From: Conexibacter sp.
Lineage (GTDB): Bacteria; Actinomycetota; Thermoleophilia; Solirubrobacterales; Solirubrobacteraceae
Assembly (NCBI GenBank): GCA_025964055.1
Contig: JAOPZP010000028.1
Span: 1 to 12,828 of the forward strand
Direction: 5' to 3'
DNA length: 12,828 nucleotides
A model generated the notes under the pieces. It was given only the letters and a program-made list of their open reading frames with translations, was not told the origin of the DNA and searched no databases. A program made the translations under genes and the position numbers. Positions 1 to 6,644 of this stretch are shown piece by piece (position 1 is the first letter of the stretch; each line of letters opens with the position of its first letter).

Positions 1-717
1 CTCGTCGCCCGCCGCGAGGACCGCCTGCAGGCGCTCGCGCGCGAGCTCGGGGGCGAGACGCTGGTCGTGGCCGCCGACCTCACCGACGAGGAGGCCCCGG
101 CACGCATCGCCGCGGCGGTCACCGAGCGCCATGGGCGCCTGGACCTGCTGGTCAACAACGCGGGCGCCGGCTGGCGGGGCGCGTTCGCCGACGTCGGCGC
201 CGCCAACCTGCGCCGCGCGGTCGAGCTCAACCTGCTCGCGCAGGCGCGGCTGACCGAGGCGCTGCTGCCGCTGCTGCGCGCCAGCGCGCCGAGCTCCATC
301 GTCAACGTCGCCAGCACCGCGGGGCGCGTGGCGCGCGCGGGGTCGGGCGGCTACTCGGCGTCGAAGTTCGCGCTCATCGGCTGGACCGACGCGCTGCACC
401 TCGAGGAGGCGCCCAACGGCGTCCACGTCGGGCTCGTCAACCCGGGGTTCGTGGCGACCGAGGGGTTCCCGCAGGCCGAGCTGGTCGAGAAGGCCGCCAC
501 GCGGTGGATGGTCTCCACGCCCGACAAGGTCGCCGAGGCGATCCTCGACGCAGGCCCCGGCGGCAAGGCCGAGCGCTACGTGCCGCGGGCCTACCGCCTC
601 GCGGCGCTCGCGCGCGTCGTCGTCCCGGGCCTGACGCGCCGCGTGCTCGGCGGCAGCACCGGCGAGGCGTTCAAGACGAGCACCGGCGCCGACGCGGCGG
701 ACCGCGACGAGCGCTGA
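1..717 (+). CDS. SDR family NAD(P)-dependent oxidoreductase, 5'-truncated by window edge
   Basis: Short-chain dehydrogenase/reductase using NAD(P)(H) on an unknown alcohol or carbonyl substrate; probably cytosolic. The frame is open from base 1 and 238 residues are visible. The N-terminal TGxxxGIG nucleotide-binding loop, expected roughly 35 residues earlier, lies outside the window. Visible landmarks, numbered from base 1: the 'LVARRE' strand/turn at the start, the adenine-contacting Asp in 'AADLT' (D26), NNAG (52-55), the catalytic Ser in 'VNVAST' (about S105), the YxxxK pair in 'YSASK' (Y118, K122), and the 'NPGFVAT' motif (about 147-153). The GTG at 67 is not the real start, because the sequence before it is already SDR core. 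The C-terminal tail resembles DltE-like SDRs that end in a 'VVPGLTRRVLGG' type segment. It converges on fgd with 16 bp between the stop codons. Family assignment is certain; substrate is unknown. Confidence 0.93.
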   Translation, partial: LVARREDRLQALARELGGETLVVAADLTDEEAPARIAAAVTERHGRLDLLVNNAGAGWRGAFADVGAANLRRAVELNLLAQARLTEALLPLLRASAPSSIVNVASTAGRVARAGSGGYSASKFALIGWTDALHLEEAPNGVHVGLVNPGFVATEGFPQAELVEKAATRWMVSTPDKVAEAILDAGPGGKAERYVPRAYRLAALARVVVPGLTRRVLGGSTGEAFKTSTGADAADRDER

Positions 718-730
718 GCACCGGCGCCCG

Positions 731-763
731 CCGCTACTGCCCCGCGCGCTCGCGCAGCAGCGG
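731..763 (-). terminator. Possible hairpin over the fgd stop codon
   Basis: Arms 731-740 and 754-763 are complementary over 10 bp. On the minus-strand transcript the only non-Watson-Crick pair is a G-U; the loop is 13 nt. The stem contains the TAG stop of fgd and lies at the convergent ends of the SDR gene and fgd. There is no U-tract, so this is a candidate only, and in such GC-rich DNA it could be chance. Confidence 0.25.
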
Positions 764-1738
764 CAGCACGTCGGCGCTGAACTGGTCCAGGAACCGCGCC
801 TGGTCGTGGCCGGGGGCGTGTAGGAGCAGGTCGTCGAAGCCGAGGTCGAGGTAGACGCCGATCTGCTCGACGACCTCGGCCGGGTCGTTGGACACGATGA
901 ACCGCGTGTGCGCCTGGTCGGCGTTCTCGTCGGCGAGGCGCTCCATCTCGATCGGGTCCTCGACGCCCTCCTTCTGCTCGGGCGTCAGCGCCAGCGCCGA
1001 CCAGAAGTGGCAGTTGTCGTAGGCGAGCGTCTGGTCGCGGTCGTAGGAGACCTTGATCTCGATCATGTGCCGCAGCCCCGACGCATCGCGGCCGGCCTGC
1101 TCGGCGCCCTCGACGACCTTGGCCAGCAGCTCCTCGTAGAGCTCGGGCTTCTTGCCGCTCGTGCAGATGAAGCCGTCGCCGACGCGGCCGGCGAGCTTGG
1201 CGGCCAGCGGCCCCGACGCCGCGACGAAGATCGGCACCTCGGTCTCGGGCCGGTCGTAGATGGTGGCCTGCGACGTCTTGTAGTACTCGCCCTCGAAGTC
1301 GACGCGCTCCTCGCGCCAGAGCCGGCGGATCAGCTCGATCGCCTCGGCCATGCGCAGCCGGCGCTCCTTGCGGCCGGGGAACGCGCCGCCGGTCACCGGC
1401 GTCTCGTTCATCGCCTCGCCGGTGCCGACGCCGAGGAAGATCCGCCCGGGCGCCAGCAGGCCCAGCGTGGCGAACGCCTGCGCGATGACCGCCGGCTCGT
1501 AGCGCAGCGTCGGGGTCAGCACGCTGGTGCCGAGCACGGCGGTCTCGGTCGCCTGCGTCGCCGCGCCCAGCCACGGCAGCGCGGCGGGCGAGTGGCCGCC
1601 GCTGTGCCGCCACGGCTGGAAGTGGTCCGAGGTCGCGACCAGCTCCATCCCGACGCGCTCGGCGTGCCGCGTCAGCTCCAGCAGCGTCCGGGGGTCGAAC
1701 TGCTCTGCCGAGGCCTTGTAGCCGATGCGCACGCCCAT
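734..1738 (-). CDS. fgd: F420-dependent glucose-6-phosphate dehydrogenase
   Basis: Oxidises glucose-6-phosphate to 6-phosphogluconolactone while reducing coenzyme F420, supplying F420H2 to other F420 enzymes; cytosolic, luciferase-like (LLM) TIM-barrel fold. The protein is 334 aa, against about 336 for M. tuberculosis FGD1, and aligns with FGD1 (recalled from memory) along its whole length: 'GYKASAEQF', 'SDHFQPWRH', 'GTSVLTPT', 'AVIAQAFAT', 'FLGVGTGEA', 'GDGFICTSGK', 'DPIEME', 'HAPGHDQ'. Numbering from the ATG at 1738, catalytic-site equivalents are H39, W43 and E108; phosphate-pocket equivalents are K196, K256 and R279. The position matching FGD1 His260, right after K256, is Glu257. I chose ATG 1738 over the in-frame GTG at 1756 because it gives the family's usual N-terminus (a few residues before GYKAS) and because a -10-like TATGTT would otherwise lie inside the gene. 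It lies 40 bp downstream of the secreted hydrolase gene on the same strand. Confidence 0.92.
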   Translation of the reverse strand: MGVRIGYKASAEQFDPRTLLELTRHAERVGMELVATSDHFQPWRHSGGHSPAALPWLGAATQATETAVLGTSVLTPTLRYEPAVIAQAFATLGLLAPGRIFLGVGTGEAMNETPVTGGAFPGRKERRLRMAEAIELIRRLWREERVDFEGEYYKTSQATIYDRPETEVPIFVAASGPLAAKLAGRVGDGFICTSGKKPELYEELLAKVVEGAEQAGRDASGLRHMIEIKVSYDRDQTLAYDNCHFWSALALTPEQKEGVEDPIEMERLADENADQAHTRFIVSNDPAEVVEQIGVYLDLGFDDLLLHAPGHDQARFLDQFSADVLPLLRERAGQ

Positions 1739-1744
1739 CCCGCC

Positions 1745-1750
1745 AACATA
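1745..1750 (-). promoter_or_regulatory. Candidate -10 box for leaderless fgd
   Basis: The hexamer TATGTT (TAnnnT) on the minus strand ends 6 nt before the A of the ATG at 1738. This is the spacing expected if transcription starts at the start codon, as in leaderless actinobacterial genes. No good -35 is visible. A purine-rich GGCGGG directly before the ATG is too close for a normal Shine-Dalgarno site. Confidence 0.3.
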
Positions 1751-1778
1751 GCCCACGGCCCCGCCTGCCCCGCGGCCC

Positions 1779-3803
1779 TCACCCCACGTCGGGCGCGGTG
1801 AGGCAGGCGGCGCCGCCGCAGACGTCGGTCAGCGCGCCGCCCGGGTTCAGGAACGCGGCCTTCTGCGCGCGCGCCGCGGGCGTGCGGCGGACGTGCTCGT
1901 GCGGGTCCTGCAGGCCCGAGTTGGGGGTGTTGGCCAGCGGCGGGACGCTGACCTTGGCCGGCCCGCCGTCCCAGTAGACGATGGCCGAGCCGCCGAACGG
2001 GAACGACGCGATCGCCGGGATCCCCCACGACGGCTTGCGCTGCGGCGAGCGGCCCGCCGGCAGGATCGGCGCGTGGATCGAGGCGCCGATCGTGCGCGCC
2101 TCGACGTCGGCCTGATACGGCGTGACCTGGTGATCGCCGAACGCCACGTCGAGCAGGATGGTGTGCTTGGGCGTGCCGGGCAGCGGGTCGGTGGTCATGT
2201 GCTGGGCGTAGCCGTCGCCCTCGCCGCGGTCCCACAGCAGCTGGGCGAGGTCGAGGACCAGCGGGCGCTCCAGCTCGTCCTTGTAGTTGGGGTACATCAC
2301 CTGCGAGTACACGGCGAAGTCCGAGGACCGCGGGAGCAGCACGGAGTAGTTGATGCCCGGCACGCCGAGCACCGCGTGCGTGAAGTCGGGCGCCAGCGCT
2401 GCCAGCGCGCCGCCCGCGATGCCGCCCTGGCTGTTGCCGTCGTAGGCGATCTGGCCGGTCTGCACGATCGGCCGCCCGCCGGACTGCAGCAGCGCCGAGG
2501 ACGCCAGGCCGTTCGGGTGCGCCATCAGGCGCCCGAGCACCAGCGCGTCGAGGAAACCCTGCTGCAGCCGGTCGGCGATCGTGGGCATGTGCGAGAAGTC
2601 CGACAGGACGCCGATCGCGTTGGGGATGTCCTCGGCCGACATGCCGATCCACGGCGTCGCGCAGAACACCATGTTGCCCTCGGTGGCCATCGGCGGCATG
2701 TCCGGGTTGGTGAGGACCTCGGTCTCCTTGCCCAGCAGGCCGTGGCCGTAGAGCACGAGCCGCGCCGGGTGGTCGGGCGTGGCGGTCGCGGGCACCACGC
2801 AGGTGAAGCGGGCCTGGTAGGTGCCCTGCTGCCGGGGCAGGCCGTCGGCGCCGAGCACGAACTGGGAGCCGGGCGCGCAGCCCTTGGTCAGGTAGCACGG
2901 CACGCTGACCGTCCCCTCCAGCACCTGCGCGAAGCGCCCGGCGTACTGGGCGTCGTCGCCCTCCAGCGGACGCGTCTGCAGCGTGAACGCCGGCGCCGCG
3001 CCATCGACCTTGCCGTCGGCGAGCGTCGTGTCGCCCAGCGCCTTGAACGTCGCGTCGCGCATCGACAGCGCCCGGCCGGCGAGCGACTTCTCCGACGCGA
3101 CCGTGAAGTCCCACGTCAAAAACAGCGAGCGATCGCGCGCGACGCCGGCCTTCTTGATGTCCTTGAAGATCCGCGTGTAGCGGGCGCCGACCGCGCCGTG
3201 CGAATCGCGCAGCTTGGCGAAGCGCTTGCCCGCCGTGATGGCGGAGCCGTCGGCGCGCTTGAGCGAGCGCAGCACGACGACGTAGCGGTGGCCCTCGAGC
3301 AGGTTCTTGGCGGGGTGGATCTCCAGCAGCCGCTTGCCCGCCTTGGCGTTGTTGTCGTTCTCGGCCCAGATCGGCCAGCGGCGGCCGGTCGTGGTGTCGA
3401 TCAGCAGCACGGGCGCGGTGCGGTTGGCGTACGCCGACAGGTCGCTGAGCGAGACGGCGCCGGTGCGCTTCAGCGCCGCGTCGGCGTCGAGGCCGGGCAC
3501 CTTGGTGAGGATGACCGAGCCGGGGCTGAAGCCGTCGAGGCCCTTCCAGCCCGCCGGGTCGATCGGCTTGCCCTTGGCGGTGCGCGGCATCTGCGCGGCG
3601 CGCAGCACCACGCGGCGGCCGGTCGGCGAGCCCTTGTCGGCCTGCGTGAAGGCGTCGTTGGGGAACGGCAGCAGGCAGGCGGCGTCGTCGAGGCGGTCGC
3701 AACCGGCGCCCGAGGGCGGCGCGGTGGCGGCGTGCGCGGTCGACGGGGCGGCCAGGACCAGGGCCAGGAGCAGGCCGCGAGACAGCGGCGAACGGCGGGG
3801 CAT
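1779..3803 (-). CDS. Secreted alpha/beta-hydrolase-like protein, function unknown
   Basis: A 674-aa exported protein. Residues 1-25 form a Sec signal peptide (basic MPRRSPLSR, hydrophobic LLLALVLAA, AHA cleavage site before residue 26). The mature protein opens with a Cys-bearing segment 'CLLPFPND' (43-50) followed by 'GSPTGRRV', a pattern I associate with large uncharacterised secreted proteins of actinobacteria and myxobacteria. Residues about 90-280 contain a beta-rich region with 'LEGHRYVVVL' (169-178), resembling the N-terminal domains of bacterial virulence-factor lipases. From about 345 the sequence looks like an alpha/beta hydrolase: an oxyanion-type 'YGHG' (352-355), a GxSxG nucleophile elbow 'GNSQG' with Ser458, an acid candidate in 'FGDHQV' (Asp557), and a His candidate in 'DPHEHV' (H635 or H637). 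Cysteines are consistent with disulfides outside the cell. The ATG at 3803 is fixed by the signal peptide; the frame stays open further upstream but is not coding there. Substrate unknown; esterase or lipase activity is inference. Confidence 0.8.
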   Translation of the reverse strand: MPRRSPLSRGLLLALVLAAPSTAHAATAPPSGAGCDRLDDAACLLPFPNDAFTQADKGSPTGRRVVLRAAQMPRTAKGKPIDPAGWKGLDGFSPGSVILTKVPGLDADAALKRTGAVSLSDLSAYANRTAPVLLIDTTTGRRWPIWAENDNNAKAGKRLLEIHPAKNLLEGHRYVVVLRSLKRADGSAITAGKRFAKLRDSHGAVGARYTRIFKDIKKAGVARDRSLFLTWDFTVASEKSLAGRALSMRDATFKALGDTTLADGKVDGAAPAFTLQTRPLEGDDAQYAGRFAQVLEGTVSVPCYLTKGCAPGSQFVLGADGLPRQQGTYQARFTCVVPATATPDHPARLVLYGHGLLGKETEVLTNPDMPPMATEGNMVFCATPWIGMSAEDIPNAIGVLSDFSHMPTIADRLQQGFLDALVLGRLMAHPNGLASSALLQSGGRPIVQTGQIAYDGNSQGGIAGGALAALAPDFTHAVLGVPGINYSVLLPRSSDFAVYSQVMYPNYKDELERPLVLDLAQLLWDRGEGDGYAQHMTTDPLPGTPKHTILLDVAFGDHQVTPYQADVEARTIGASIHAPILPAGRSPQRKPSWGIPAIASFPFGGSAIVYWDGGPAKVSVPPLANTPNSGLQDPHEHVRRTPAARAQKAAFLNPGGALTDVCGGAACLTAPDVG

Positions 3804-3810
3804 GGGCGGC

Positions 3811-3816
3811 AATCTA
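3811..3816 (-). promoter_or_regulatory. Candidate -10 box, leaderless start of the secreted hydrolase
   Basis: TAGATT on the minus strand is separated by 7 nt (GCCGCCC) from the ATG at 3803, so the A of the ATG would be +1. There is no Shine-Dalgarno-like sequence in those 7 nt. A TTGTCA lies upstream at 3828-3833, but only 11 nt from the hexamer, too close for a standard -35. Together this favours an independent, leaderless promoter for the hydrolase gene rather than read-through from yjbR. Confidence 0.4.
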
Positions 3817-3853
3817 TCCCTGCCGAGTGACAAACGGTACGCCGGTGTCTCGT

Positions 3854-4168
3854 TCAGCGGCTGCGCGGGGCTCGCCGGGTCCACGCGGCGTGCAGCAGCG
3901 CCTCGACCTGCTCGGCGTCGGCCCGCTCCAGGTCGAGCCGCACGGCGCTCAGCCGCTTGCCCCAGTGCACCGGCGTGCAGACGTCGGGGTCGCGCTCGAC
4001 CGCCGCGAGGATCTGCGCCTCGTCGACCATCACGTTCAGCTCGGTCGGCGACCACAGCGTGGCGAAGATCTTGCCGCAGACCCGGAACGACGGGCGGCCG
4101 TGGTGGTCGGCCTCGATCGCCTCGGGCAGGCCGAGGGCGAGCGCCCGGACCTCGGCGACGTCGACCAC
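3854..4168 (-). CDS. MmcQ/YjbR family protein
   Basis: A 104-aa protein of the MmcQ/YjbR (CyaY-like fold) family, often labelled DNA-binding on structural grounds; its cellular role is not established. Family landmarks are the N-terminal helix 'VRALALGLPEA' (7-17), the strand pair 'PSFRVCGKIFATLW' (26-39), and the C-terminal 'PVHWGKRLSAVRLD' segment (66-79), which carries the conserved His-Trp-Gly-Lys. Length is typical of the single-domain form. It starts with GTG at 4168, 9 nt after the metX stop, so it is probably the last gene of a metY-metX-yjbR transcription unit. No membrane segment or signal peptide is visible. Family call is firm; function unknown. Confidence 0.87.
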   Translation of the reverse strand: MVDVAEVRALALGLPEAIEADHHGRPSFRVCGKIFATLWSPTELNVMVDEAQILAAVERDPDVCTPVHWGKRLSAVRLDLERADAEQVEALLHAAWTRRAPRSR

Positions 4169-4177
4169 GGCACCAGC

Positions 4178-5278
4178 CTACGGCGCGACGAAGCGCCGCA
4201 CGACCTCGATGTAGGCCGGCACGTCGAGCAGGAACGAGTCGTGGCCCCACGGCGAGGCGATCACGTGCTCCTCGACGGTTCCCAGGCCGCCGGCCCGCAG
4301 GGCCGCCGCCAGCGCCACCGAGTGCGCGGTGCCGAAGCGCCAGTCCGAGTCGAAGGACACCACCAGCGCGCGCGAGGCCGGGTCCAGCGCGACCGGCGCC
4401 GCGAACGGGTCGAAGGCGTCCATGATGCGCGTGAGGTAGAGGTAGGACAGCGCGTCGAAGCGCGCGAGGAAGATCGCGGCCTGGTGCTCGAGGTAGGACT
4501 CGACGTCGTAGGCCGGCGCCACCCAGCGTGCCCCGTCGTCCACCGACGCCCAGCCCTCGGGCTCGGCGCGCGAGAACTTCTGCGCCATCCCCGCCTCCGA
4601 CAGGTACGTGACGTGCGCGAGGCGCCGCGCGGTCGCCAGGCCGCGGTCGGGCCGCACGCCGTGGCTCGCGTAGTCGCCGCCGTGGAAGTCGGGGTCCTCG
4701 AGGATCGCCCGCCGCGCGACCGCCGACAGCGCGATGTTCTGGGCGCTCAGCCGCGGGCTGGCGCCGACGAGGACCGCGTCGGCGATCTCGCCCGGCGCGT
4801 CGATCAGCCACTGCACGACCTGCATGCCGCCCATCGACCCGCCGATGGCCGTGTGCAGCCGCTCGATCCCGAGGTGCGCCAGCAGCGCGCGGTGCACCGT
4901 GACGAGATCGGCGATCGCCAGCGGCGGGAAGCCCAACCCATAGGCCTGACCCGTGCGCGGGTCGATGGACGACGGCCCGGTCGTCCCCCGGCAGCCGCCG
5001 AGCAGGTTGGGGCAGATGACGAAGAGGCGGTCGGTGTCGATCGGGCGCCCCGGGCCGACCATCGTGCTCCACCAGCCGTTGGGTCCCGACGCCTCGGCGT
5101 CGCCGGTGAGCGCGTGGCAGACGAAGACCGCGTTGTCGCGCGCGCTGTTCAGGGCGCCGTAGGTGCGGTAGACGACCTCGACCGGCGCCAGCGTCCGGCC
5201 GCAGGCCAGCGCCAGCGGGCGATCCTCGTCGAAGAGGACCGCCCGCTGCGCCGTGCCGGAATCGGCGACCTGCGTCAC
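4178..5278 (-). CDS. metX: Homoserine O-acetyltransferase (MetX)
   Basis: Transfers an acyl group from acyl-CoA to the hydroxyl of L-homoserine, activating it for sulfur incorporation in methionine synthesis; cytosolic alpha/beta-hydrolase fold. The 366-aa length fits the family. Visible motifs: 'CHALTGDA' near the oxyanion hole (54-61), 'NLLGGCRGTTGPSS' (91-104), the nucleophile elbow 'GGSMGGMQ' with Ser148, the acid in 'SFDSDWRF' (most likely Asp312), and the catalytic His in 'WGHDSFLLD' (His346). Ser-to-Asp and Asp-to-His spacings match the Haemophilus enzyme as I recall it. It starts with GTG at 5278, 7 nt after the metY stop, so the two genes are co-transcribed and probably translationally coupled. 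Some MetX-fold enzymes use succinyl-CoA instead; the neighbouring O-acylhomoserine sulfhydrylase fits an acetyl ester best, but acyl specificity cannot be settled by reading alone. Confidence 0.95.
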   Translation of the reverse strand: MTQVADSGTAQRAVLFDEDRPLALACGRTLAPVEVVYRTYGALNSARDNAVFVCHALTGDAEASGPNGWWSTMVGPGRPIDTDRLFVICPNLLGGCRGTTGPSSIDPRTGQAYGLGFPPLAIADLVTVHRALLAHLGIERLHTAIGGSMGGMQVVQWLIDAPGEIADAVLVGASPRLSAQNIALSAVARRAILEDPDFHGGDYASHGVRPDRGLATARRLAHVTYLSEAGMAQKFSRAEPEGWASVDDGARWVAPAYDVESYLEHQAAIFLARFDALSYLYLTRIMDAFDPFAAPVALDPASRALVVSFDSDWRFGTAHSVALAAALRAGGLGTVEEHVIASPWGHDSFLLDVPAYIEVVRRFVAP

Positions 5279-5285
5279 GCGCCCG

Positions 5286-6599
5286 CTAGGCCGCAGGCTG
5301 CGGCGAGCGGGCCTTGACGAGTGCCTGCTCGAGGTCGGCGAGCAGGTCGTCGACGTGCTCGATGCCGACCGACAGGCGCACCGCGTCCTCCCCCACGCCG
5401 GCCGCCGCCAGCTCCTCGGGCGAGAGCTGCGAGTGCGTCGTCGTCGCGTTGTGGATGGCCAGCGACTTGGCGTCGCCGATGTTGGCGAGGTGGCTGAAGA
5501 GGCCGAGCGACTCGATGAACGTGCGGCCGGCCTCCAGGCCGCCCTTGACGCCGAAGCTGACGAGCGCGCCGTAGCCGCCCTGCAGCACCCGGCCGGCGAC
5601 CTCGTGGTACGGGTCGTCCTCCAGGCCCGGGTACGAGACCCACGCGACGGCGTCGTGCGCCGCGAGCCACTGAGCGATCTTCAGCGCGTTCTCGCTGTGG
5701 CGCTCCATCCGCAGCGGCAGCGTCTCGACGCCCTGCAGGAACAGGAAGGCGTTGAACGGCGACAGCGCCGCGCCGGTGTTGCGCAGCAGGACGGTGCGCG
5801 CGCGGCCGATGTAGGCGGCCGGGCCCAACGCGTCGGACCACACGACGCCGTGGTAGCTGGGGTCGGGCTGGGTGAGGCCGGGGAAGCGGGCGCCGTTGGC
5901 GACCCAGTCGAAGCGGCCGGCGTCGACCAGCGCGCCGCCGATCGACGTGCCGTGGCCGCCGATGAACTTCGTCAGCGAGTGCACGGCGACGTCGGCGCCC
6001 TGGTCGAGCACGCGCGCGCCGATCGGCGTCGCGACGGTGTTGTCGACGATCAGCGGCAGGCCCTGGGCGTGGGCGGCCTCGGCCCAGGCGGGGACGTCGA
6101 GGACGTTGAGCTTGGGGTTGCCGATCGTCTCGCCGAAGACCAGCTTGGTGTTCTCGTCGGCCAGCGCAGCGACCGCGCTCGGGTCGTCGGCGTCGGCGAA
6201 GCGCACCTCGATGCCGTACTGCGGCAGCGTGTGGGCGAACAGGTTGTAGGTGCCGCCGTAGAGCTGGGAGACCGAGATGATGTTGTCGCCCGCGCGGGCG
6301 ATGTTGAGCACCGCGTAGGTCACTGCGGCCTGGCCGGAGGCGGTGACGAGCGCGGCGACGCCGCCCTCGAGCTGGGCCAGGCGCTGCTCGAGCACGTCCC
6401 AGGTCGGGTTCATGATCCGCGAGTAGATGTTGCCCGGCGTCTTGAGCGCGAAGAGGTCGGCGGCGTGCTCGGTGTCGTCGAAGACGAAGGAGGTCGTCTG
6501 GTAGATCGGCACCGCGCGGGCGTTGGTGGCGGGATCGGGCGACTGGCCCCCGTGGAGGGCGACCGTCTCGGGGCGGTAGGTGATGGCGTCGTCGGACAT
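5286..6599 (-). CDS. metY: O-acetylhomoserine aminocarboxypropyltransferase/sulfhydrylase (MetY)
   Basis: PLP-dependent enzyme that combines O-acetyl-L-homoserine with sulfide to give L-homocysteine (direct sulfhydrylation); cytosolic, Cys/Met metabolism PLP family. At 437 aa it has the long form typical of MetY rather than the roughly 380-400 aa of MetB or MetC. Motifs: N-terminal 'ETVALHGGQ' (11-19) and 'VPIYQTTSFVF' (30-40), 'YSRIMNPTWDVLEQRLAQLEGG' region (59-80) with the PLP-phosphate-binding Tyr-Ser-Arg, 'ASGQAA' (87-92), the pyridine-contacting Asp186 in 'VDNT', and the Schiff-base Lys211 in 'HSLTKFIGGHG'. The ATG at 6599 has a good Shine-Dalgarno site. First gene of the metY-metX-yjbR unit, located 45 bp after the antiporter gene. 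Confidence 0.95.
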   Translation of the reverse strand: MSDDAITYRPETVALHGGQSPDPATNARAVPIYQTTSFVFDDTEHAADLFALKTPGNIYSRIMNPTWDVLEQRLAQLEGGVAALVTASGQAAVTYAVLNIARAGDNIISVSQLYGGTYNLFAHTLPQYGIEVRFADADDPSAVAALADENTKLVFGETIGNPKLNVLDVPAWAEAAHAQGLPLIVDNTVATPIGARVLDQGADVAVHSLTKFIGGHGTSIGGALVDAGRFDWVANGARFPGLTQPDPSYHGVVWSDALGPAAYIGRARTVLLRNTGAALSPFNAFLFLQGVETLPLRMERHSENALKIAQWLAAHDAVAWVSYPGLEDDPYHEVAGRVLQGGYGALVSFGVKGGLEAGRTFIESLGLFSHLANIGDAKSLAIHNATTTHSQLSPEELAAAGVGEDAVRLSVGIEHVDDLLADLEQALVKARSPQPAA

Positions 6600-6606
6600 A
6601 TGGCTG

Positions 6607-6636
6607 CACCTTACGCCGTCGGATCCCGGTTATCTA
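6607..6636 (-). promoter_or_regulatory. metY ribosome binding site and possible -10
   Basis: AAGGTG (6607-6612, minus strand) lies 7 nt before the metY ATG and is the clearest Shine-Dalgarno site in the window. TAGATA (6631-6636) just after the antiporter stop codon could be a -10, giving a leader of about two dozen nucleotides; no matching -35 is seen. The 45-bp gap leaves no room for a SAM riboswitch. The ribosome binding site is fairly secure; the promoter is weak. Confidence 0.45.
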
Positions 6637-6644
6637 CCCAAAGG

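Noticed and set aside
678..728. 13-bp direct repeat GAGCACCGGCGCC at 678-690 and 716-728
   Set aside because: One copy is in the SDR coding tail and the other crosses its stop codon. Simple GC-rich words recur often here and no mobile-element or integration context accompanies it.
1893..3830. 645-codon plus-strand open frame opposite the secreted hydrolase
   Set aside because: Antisense shadow with Arg/Val/Gly-rich composition. The minus strand has a signal peptide, a GxSxG motif and coherent hydrophobic pattern.
3804..5072. In-frame upstream extension of the secreted hydrolase across yjbR and metX
   Set aside because: The extension is Arg/Gly/Ala-rich noise in another frame of metX and yjbR. 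The signal peptide at the ATG of 3803 marks the true N-terminus.
6600..6644. SAM riboswitch before metY
   Set aside because: Only 45 bp separate metY from the antiporter stop, far too short for SAM-I or SAM-IV aptamers, and no kink-turn or P1-type stem is seen.
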